A stretch of 64,000 bases of DNA from Marinobacterium_A aestuariivivens (GTDB lineage: Bacteria > Pseudomonadota > Gammaproteobacteria > Pseudomonadales > Balneatricaceae). Position 1 is the stretch's first letter, and each line of letters begins with the position of its first letter. The notes under the pieces are model-generated. The model was not told the origin of the DNA. It saw nothing but the letters and a program-made list of their open reading frames with translations, and did no database searches. Positions 59,135-64,000 of this stretch are shown in pieces. The translations under genes were made by a program, and so were the position numbers. The stretch spans positions 124,001 to 188,000 of the forward strand of contig NZ_JBHSWE010000002.1 in assembly GCF_042661465.1 (NCBI RefSeq). Direction: 5' to 3'.

Positions 59135-62100
59135 ATGGAGATTACATCTTTGTCTGGTTATCGAACTGTGTATTCCCAGCCATTTGGCTCGTTGTCCCGG
59201 ACCCGCGGCCTGCAAATCTTGTTACTTGCCGCCGCTTACCTGCTGTTGGCGCAACTGAGTCTCTGGTTGGCCCGCCCGCCGTCGCTGGCGGCGCCCTTCT
59301 GGCCGGCCGCCGGCGTGGCCGTGGCCGCGATTATGCTCTGGGGGAGGGGCTGCTGGCCAGGCATCTGGCTCGGAGCCTTCCTGTCATCGATGCTGAGTCG
59401 GGGCTGGCCTGAGTGGGGCGATCTCGAAACCGCGGCGGCGCTGTCCGCGACCATTGCGACCGGCGCCAGCCTGCAGGCCATCGTCGGTAGTCTGCTGCTT
59501 CGACCCGTGGGGCAGGCACTCGCCACGACGGCCGGTAAGATACCGGTCGTGGCGCTGCTGACGGCGGGTGGGCCCCTCGCTTGTACCTTGTCGGCTACCG
59601 TTGGTATGGTGGCGATGTACAGGATCCAAGGTTTGCCGGCAGAGGCGCTGATGTCCATCTGGATAACTTGGTGGGCGGGCGATAGCCTCGGTGTACTACT
59701 GATGGTGCCGATTCTGGCCAGCTGGCGCCTGTTTAGGCTGCGGGAATCGCAGAAGATCCTGCAGTTCATGATGTTGCCGCTATTGACCGCAGCGCTGGTG
59801 ATAACCGGCTACTATTGGCTGGCGCGTGCGGAACAGATCAGCAACCAGCAGGGTATAGCGGAAAGTGGCGAGCATCTGCGTGATCAGCTCAACAGCCGTG
59901 TTATACAGCAGAATCAAGCCGTTGAAGCCATTGCCGATCTGTTCGCCACCGACACCGTCGTGACGGCCGATGCATTCGAACGATTCACGCAAAGAGCCCT
60001 CAGACAGGACAGTATCGCCTGGTTGGCCTGGGCTGCTCTGGAAAAACTGACCACTGAGCAGGATCCGGTATCGACCGCATCAGCGGAATCCGAGCGGACA
60101 GCCGCGGTCACACTCCGTTTGCTGGTCAAGAAATCCGACCGGCAGGTAACGCCGGGGCTTGATATCGCAGCGGATCCGATCTATCGCGATGCGGTCGGGC
60201 GTACGTTGGAGACTGGACGCCCGGTACAGGCGCTTGTTAGGGATCCCGCGACGGGGACGCTCGAGCGATTGCTGCTGGTCCCGCTGTTCTCGGCTGAATT
60301 CTATCCGGCCCAAGTCAGTGTGGCGGCGCGACATGAGACGCTGCGAGGATTCGCCGTTGGCAGTCTGTCCATTGACGAGCTCACCGCCTCGATTCCCGGC
60401 CATTTACGACAGCACCGGCTGGCTGCCCGCCTGGTGCAGGAGGCGCCAGTAGGTCGCGATTCGGTTTCACTGTTCCAGCAGTCGATACCAGTACGAGAAC
60501 CGGACTGGGTGGGGCGGCTGGATGACCCCTTGGGCCCGGGGATGCAACTGGAAACCTGGTCGTTGATGCCGTGGGAGCCGGGGCAATCCGTGCCCATGCG
60601 GGTCTACCTGGTGGTTGCTGTGCTGGTGTTGCTGTTTGCGACCCTGCTGGTGCTGATCGCGGCCAGTCAGCATGTCAGAGTCCGGCGCGATGTCGAGCGT
60701 CGCACGGCCGAATTGGCGGCGGCGAAAACCACTTTGCGCTCCATTTTGGACAACATGGCCGCTCTGGTCGGGGAACTTAGTCCCGACGGCAAAATTGTCG
60801 AAATCAATCGCACCGCGCTGGATATCATTGGCCTACCCCTCGAGGCTGTGATCGGACAATCGTTCGACCAGCTTGGCGCGTTCGCAGGCACCCCAGGCCT
60901 ACAGAAACAGTTTTGTGAGGATCTGTCGCGCGCTGGCAACGGCGAGCGTATTCGGCATGATCTTGATTGCCGCCTCACCGACGGTACGAGCATCACACTG
61001 GATTTCCGGCTGGTACCGGTCACCGATAGGCAGGGCCTGGTCATCAAACTCATCGCGTCAGCGGTGGATATTACCGAGCGCCGGCGCAGCGAGCAGGCAC
61101 TAGCCGAGAGCCGGGCCCAGTTGCAGCGGGTGATCGACGGCAGTCGGCTGGGCTTCTGGGACTGGGACCTAACCCGAAACGCTGTCACCTTCAGCGGTAC
61201 CTGGGCCTCAATGCTCGGCTACCATCCGGACGATTTGCAGCCGACCTTCCAAACATGGAGCGAGCTGATCCATCCAGACGATAGGCGCCAGGCGCTGCGG
61301 GCTGTCGAGGACATGCTGGACGGCCGTAGCGATCATTACGAAGTCGAACACCGCCTGCGCACCAAGTCAGGAGACTGGCATTGGGTACTCTCGATAGGGA
61401 ATGTCATCAGCCGAAGCAATGACGGTTCACCACTTTATGCATCGGGCATCCATACCGATATCCATGACAAGAAAGAGCTGGAGCTCGCGCTGAGGGAACA
61501 CGAGTCTCAGTTACAAGAGATAAATGCCAATCTCGAGCATCTGATCGCCGAACGCACGGCGCAGCTCTACGAAAGCGATCGTTTCATGCGCGCCTTGCTC
61601 GATGCACTCAGCGCCCATATCGCGGTCCTGGACGAACAGGGCGTAATCATTGCGACCAATGAGTCATGGCGTAAGTTCGCAGTCGCCGATGCTCAGTCGC
61701 CGGAGCGGGTCAGCGAAGGCGAAAATTATCTTGAGGTCTGCGATCGTACCGGTCTTGAGGGGATCAAGGTCGCGGAACTGGTGCGGCGGATCATCCGCGG
61801 GGAATGTAGCGAAGGGAGTTTCGAATACCCCTGCCATTCCCCCGATGAGCAGCGCTGGTTTATGTGTCGGGTCACGCGCTTCCAAGGGGATGGGCCCGTC
61901 CGCGTGGTGCTCGCGCATCAGAATATCTCTCAGCGTAAATTGGCCGAGCAGGCGACCCAGCATCTGGCGGACGAGTTGCAAGCGACACTGCAGGCGGTTC
62001 CCGATCTGCTGTTCGATCTGGATGAACACGGCCGATATCACCAGGTCTGGAGCAGTGATGATTCGCTGTTGGCAACACAGAAAGAGGCGTTACTGGGGCG

Positions 62101-64000
62101 CTGTGTGAACGAAGTCTTGCCGTCCGACGCGGCTCAGATTGTGATGCGGGCAATCGGTGAAGCCAGCCAGACCGGACATTCGCAAGGCCATCAGATTCGT
62201 CTGGATCTGCCCCAGGGACCCTGCTGGTTTGAATTGTCGGCGGCTGCCAAACGGAGCGAAACCGATGGGCCGAAACGGGTGATGATGTTGTCACGGGATA
62301 TCACCAGCCGCCGTCAAGCCGAAGACTCGCTGCGACAACTGAATGACGAACTGGAACAGCGTGTGCAGAGCCGTACCGAGCAGTTGCACCAGGCGCAGAT
62401 CGAGGCGGAGCAGGCCAGCAAGGCCAAGTCGTCATTCCTGGCTACCATGAGTCATGAAATTCGTACGCCGCTGAATGGCGTGATCGGTATGGTCGATGTG
62501 CTGGAACAGACCAGTCTCGAGCGGCACCAATTGGATATGGTCGAGCTGATCCGGGTTTCGGCGCTGTCGCTACTCGATATCATCGACGACATTCTCGACC
62601 TGTCCAAGATCGAGGCCGGTAGTCTGGAAATGGAGCAGGCACCGTTTCCGGTAGCGGCTGTGGTCGAGAAAACCTGCGCCATGCTGGATACGCTGGCGGC
62701 GAAGAAAGGCGTCGAGCTGACGTTGTTCACCGATCCGAATCTCCCGGAAGAAGTGCTGGGAGACGAGTTGCGTGTGCGCCAGATCCTGCTCAATCTGACC
62801 AGTAATGCCATCAAGTTCTCCAGTGAGATCAATCCCGGGCGCGTATCAGTGCGGGCACAGGCAATCGAGGGGAGCGCTATCCGGGTCAAGGTGGCCTTTC
62901 AGATTGCCGACAACGGTATCGGTATGGATGCCAAAACCCGATCCGGACTGTTCACGGCTTTCAGGCAAGCGGACGCCTCCACCACTCGGCGGTTCGGCGG
63001 TTCCGGACTGGGACTGGCCATCACCCATCACCTGGTCTCGATGATGGAGGGGGATATTCAGGTCGAAAGCGAACCGGGGGAGGGCTCCGTTTTTACCGTG
63101 ACGCTGCCGTTCGACCTTGCCCCCGAAGCAGAGGACAGCGCGCTGTCTCCTTCTTTGGTCGATGGGCTGGAATGCCTGGTTGTCGGTTCGGGTAGCAGCA
63201 TGGCGGACGATCTGATCGTCTATCTGACACACGCCGGTGCAAGCGCAACGAGGACAGTGGATATTCAGGCGGCGCTCGACAGCCTGGACGAATCAGCAAC
63301 GTCGACATCACCGGTACTGGTGATCGATGCCGAAGGACCTGCGGCACGGATCTTGGCTCGGCTGCGCCAGTTTGCGGGTGCCGATGAGATCCACTGCGTG
63401 GTGATCGAGCGCGGACAGCGACGTCGACCTCGCCCTCGCCTGAACGATTCGAACTGGATCATGGTGGACGGTAACGTTTTAACACGGCAAACGCTGCTGT
63501 CGGCCGTCGCCTTGGCCAGTGGCCGTTTGCCGATCGAGCAACAGTGGCAACAGCCGGACCACTCCAAGCTCAAGGTCCGGCCCCCGACGCGTGAAGAGGC
63601 CCTGCAGCAGGGTCGGCTCTTGCTCGTTGCCGAAGACAACGAGGCCAACCAAAAAGTGCTCGCGCATCAGCTCGCTCTGTTGGGTTACGCGGCCGATATC
63701 GCTGAGAATGGACAACGGGCGCTCGAGCTATGGCGCAGCGGTGACTACGTGTTGTTGTTGACCGATCTGCATATGCCGGAAATGGACGGCTATCAGCTGG
63801 CGACCGCCATCCGTTCAGAAGACCTGAAAAATTATCCTAAGCCGATCATTGCCTTGACCGCCAATGCGCTGAAAGGGGAGGCCAAACGCTGTTTCGATGT
63901 CGGCATGGATGATTATCTGACAAAGCCAGCGCGACTCGAGGAGCTTAATGCGGTGCTGGATCGCTGGATGCCGGGAGGCGCCCCGGAGCCGACTGACACC
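59135..64000 (+). CDS. MASE1/CHASE multi-PAS hybrid histidine kinase (runs off window end)
   Basis: 1622 residues are visible, without a stop. A MASE1 membrane domain covers about residues 20-220 (WLARPPSLAAPFWPAAGVAVAA, WITWWAGDSLGVLLMVPIL). A CHASE domain and a closing membrane segment reach to about 515. Several PAS domains follow (FWDWDLTRNAVTFSG near 670 is a PAS-3 fold), then HisKA with His1107 (MSHEIRTPLNG), HATPase (SNAIKFSS, GGSGLGLAI), a degenerate receiver and a complete receiver with Asp1544 (LTDLHMPEMDG). An HPt may lie beyond the window. ATG 59135 has only a weak ribosome site. It is 59 bases after the REC-REC gene and probably co-transcribed. Confidence 0.9.
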   Translation, partial: MEITSLSGYRTVYSQPFGSLSRTRGLQILLLAAAYLLLAQLSLWLARPPSLAAPFWPAAGVAVAAIMLWGRGCWPGIWLGAFLSSMLSRGWPEWGDLETAAALSATIATGASLQAIVGSLLLRPVGQALATTAGKIPVVALLTAGGPLACTLSATVGMVAMYRIQGLPAEALMSIWITWWAGDSLGVLLMVPILASWRLFRLRESQKILQFMMLPLLTAALVITGYYWLARAEQISNQQGIAESGEHLRDQLNSRVIQQNQAVEAIADLFATDTVVTADAFERFTQRALRQDSIAWLAWAALEKLTTEQDPVSTASAESERTAAVTLRLLVKKSDRQVTPGLDIAADPIYRDAVGRTLETGRPVQALVRDPATGTLERLLLVPLFSAEFYPAQVSVAARHETLRGFAVGSLSIDELTASIPGHLRQHRLAARLVQEAPVGRDSVSLFQQSIPVREPDWVGRLDDPLGPGMQLETWSLMPWEPGQSVPMRVYLVVAVLVLLFATLLVLIAASQHVRVRRDVERRTAELAAAKTTLRSILDNMAALVGELSPDGKIVEINRTALDIIGLPLEAVIGQSFDQLGAFAGTPGLQKQFCEDLSRAGNGERIRHDLDCRLTDGTSITLDFRLVPVTDRQGLVIKLIASAVDITERRRSEQALAESRAQLQRVIDGSRLGFWDWDLTRNAVTFSGTWASMLGYHPDDLQPTFQTWSELIHPDDRRQALRAVEDMLDGRSDHYEVEHRLRTKSGDWHWVLSIGNVISRSNDGSPLYASGIHTDIHDKKELELALREHESQLQEINANLEHLIAERTAQLYESDRFMRALLDALSAHIAVLDEQGVIIATNESWRKFAVADAQSPERVSEGENYLEVCDRTGLEGIKVAELVRRIIRGECSEGSFEYPCHSPDEQRWFMCRVTRFQGDGPVRVVLAHQNISQRKLAEQATQHLADELQATLQAVPDLLFDLDEHGRYHQVWSSDDSLLATQKEALLGRCVNEVLPSDAAQIVMRAIGEASQTGHSQGHQIRLDLPQGPCWFELSAAAKRSETDGPKRVMMLSRDITSRRQAEDSLRQLNDELEQRVQSRTEQLHQAQIEAEQASKAKSSFLATMSHEIRTPLNGVIGMVDVLEQTSLERHQLDMVELIRVSALSLLDIIDDILDLSKIEAGSLEMEQAPFPVAAVVEKTCAMLDTLAAKKGVELTLFTDPNLPEEVLGDELRVRQILLNLTSNAIKFSSEINPGRVSVRAQAIEGSAIRVKVAFQIADNGIGMDAKTRSGLFTAFRQADASTTRRFGGSGLGLAITHHLVSMMEGDIQVESEPGEGSVFTVTLPFDLAPEAEDSALSPSLVDGLECLVVGSGSSMADDLIVYLTHAGASATRTVDIQAALDSLDESATSTSPVLVIDAEGPAARILARLRQFAGADEIHCVVIERGQRRRPRPRLNDSNWIMVDGNVLTRQTLLSAVALASGRLPIEQQWQQPDHSKLKVRPPTREEALQQGRLLLVAEDNEANQKVLAHQLALLGYAADIAENGQRALELWRSGDYVLLLTDLHMPEMDGYQLATAIRSEDLKNYPKPIIALTANALKGEAKRCFDVGMDDYLTKPARLEELNAVLDRWMPGGAPEPTDT

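Overview
The window looks like a gammaproteobacterial chromosome of moderately high GC, interrupted by part of an integrative conjugative element (ICE). I infer this from the TRAP transporter and catabolic genes at the left, a large block of hybrid histidine kinases and EAL response regulators at the right, and an F-type / SXT-R391-like transfer region between them. Genus cannot be decided from the sequence. No tRNA, rRNA, CRISPR array or integrase gene was found.

Region 1 (1-7.3 kb) is chromosomal catabolism. A ridA-type gene (cut by the window start) faces dctQ-dctM-dctP (TRAP importer), an M81/MlrC-like hydrolase, a fold-type III PLP enzyme of the D-threonine aldolase / D-serine dehydratase family and a PfkB sugar-acid kinase. 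Palindromic operators lie between ridA and dctQ. The set fits import of an amino-sugar acid or D-hydroxy-amino acid, deamination, and phosphorylation.

Region 2 (7.7-13.5 kb) is accessory DNA: a RES/Xre toxin-antitoxin pair, small unknown genes, topoisomerase III and a lipoprotein. Region 3 (13.7-38.3 kb) is the transfer region, in the SXT/R391-like order traI, traD, unknown, DUF4400 gene, traL-E-K-B-V-A, a giant Ig-like surface protein, a membrane HExxH protein, dsbC, traC, trbI, S26 peptidase, trbC/traW, an EAL gene, traU. Four transcription starts carry the same element: a GYCC-N5-GGGC box exactly 34 nt before a -10 hexamer. This is probably the site of an AcaCD/SetCD-type master activator that is not encoded here. 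traN, traF, traH and traG do not follow, so the element is truncated or split. Five copies of a perfect palindrome (core half-site TCTTTCACA) occur only in this element, three of them in a repeat-rich non-coding stretch after traU.

Region 4 (38.3-42 kb) is debris at the right edge: imperfect 225-bp repeats, a hicAB module, an IS1595-family transposase and an ISNCY-like remnant.

Region 5 (42-64 kb) is a signalling island. It starts with an extended -10 promoter and a c-di-GMP-I (GEMM-I) riboswitch, followed by a CHASE double kinase, a hybrid kinase with HPt and a REC-EAL regulator. After a resolvase remnant and an orphan osmoprotectant-binding protein comes a second, paralogous hybrid-kinase/REC-EAL pair with a REC-REC protein, then another large MASE1/CHASE hybrid kinase that runs off the window. 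The design links phosphorelay input to c-di-GMP breakdown, with the riboswitch sensing the same messenger.

At least twelve single-base indels, mostly in G or C runs, split otherwise well-conserved genes across all regions. They look more like sequencing errors than gene decay, so I give corrected gene spans and mark each one.
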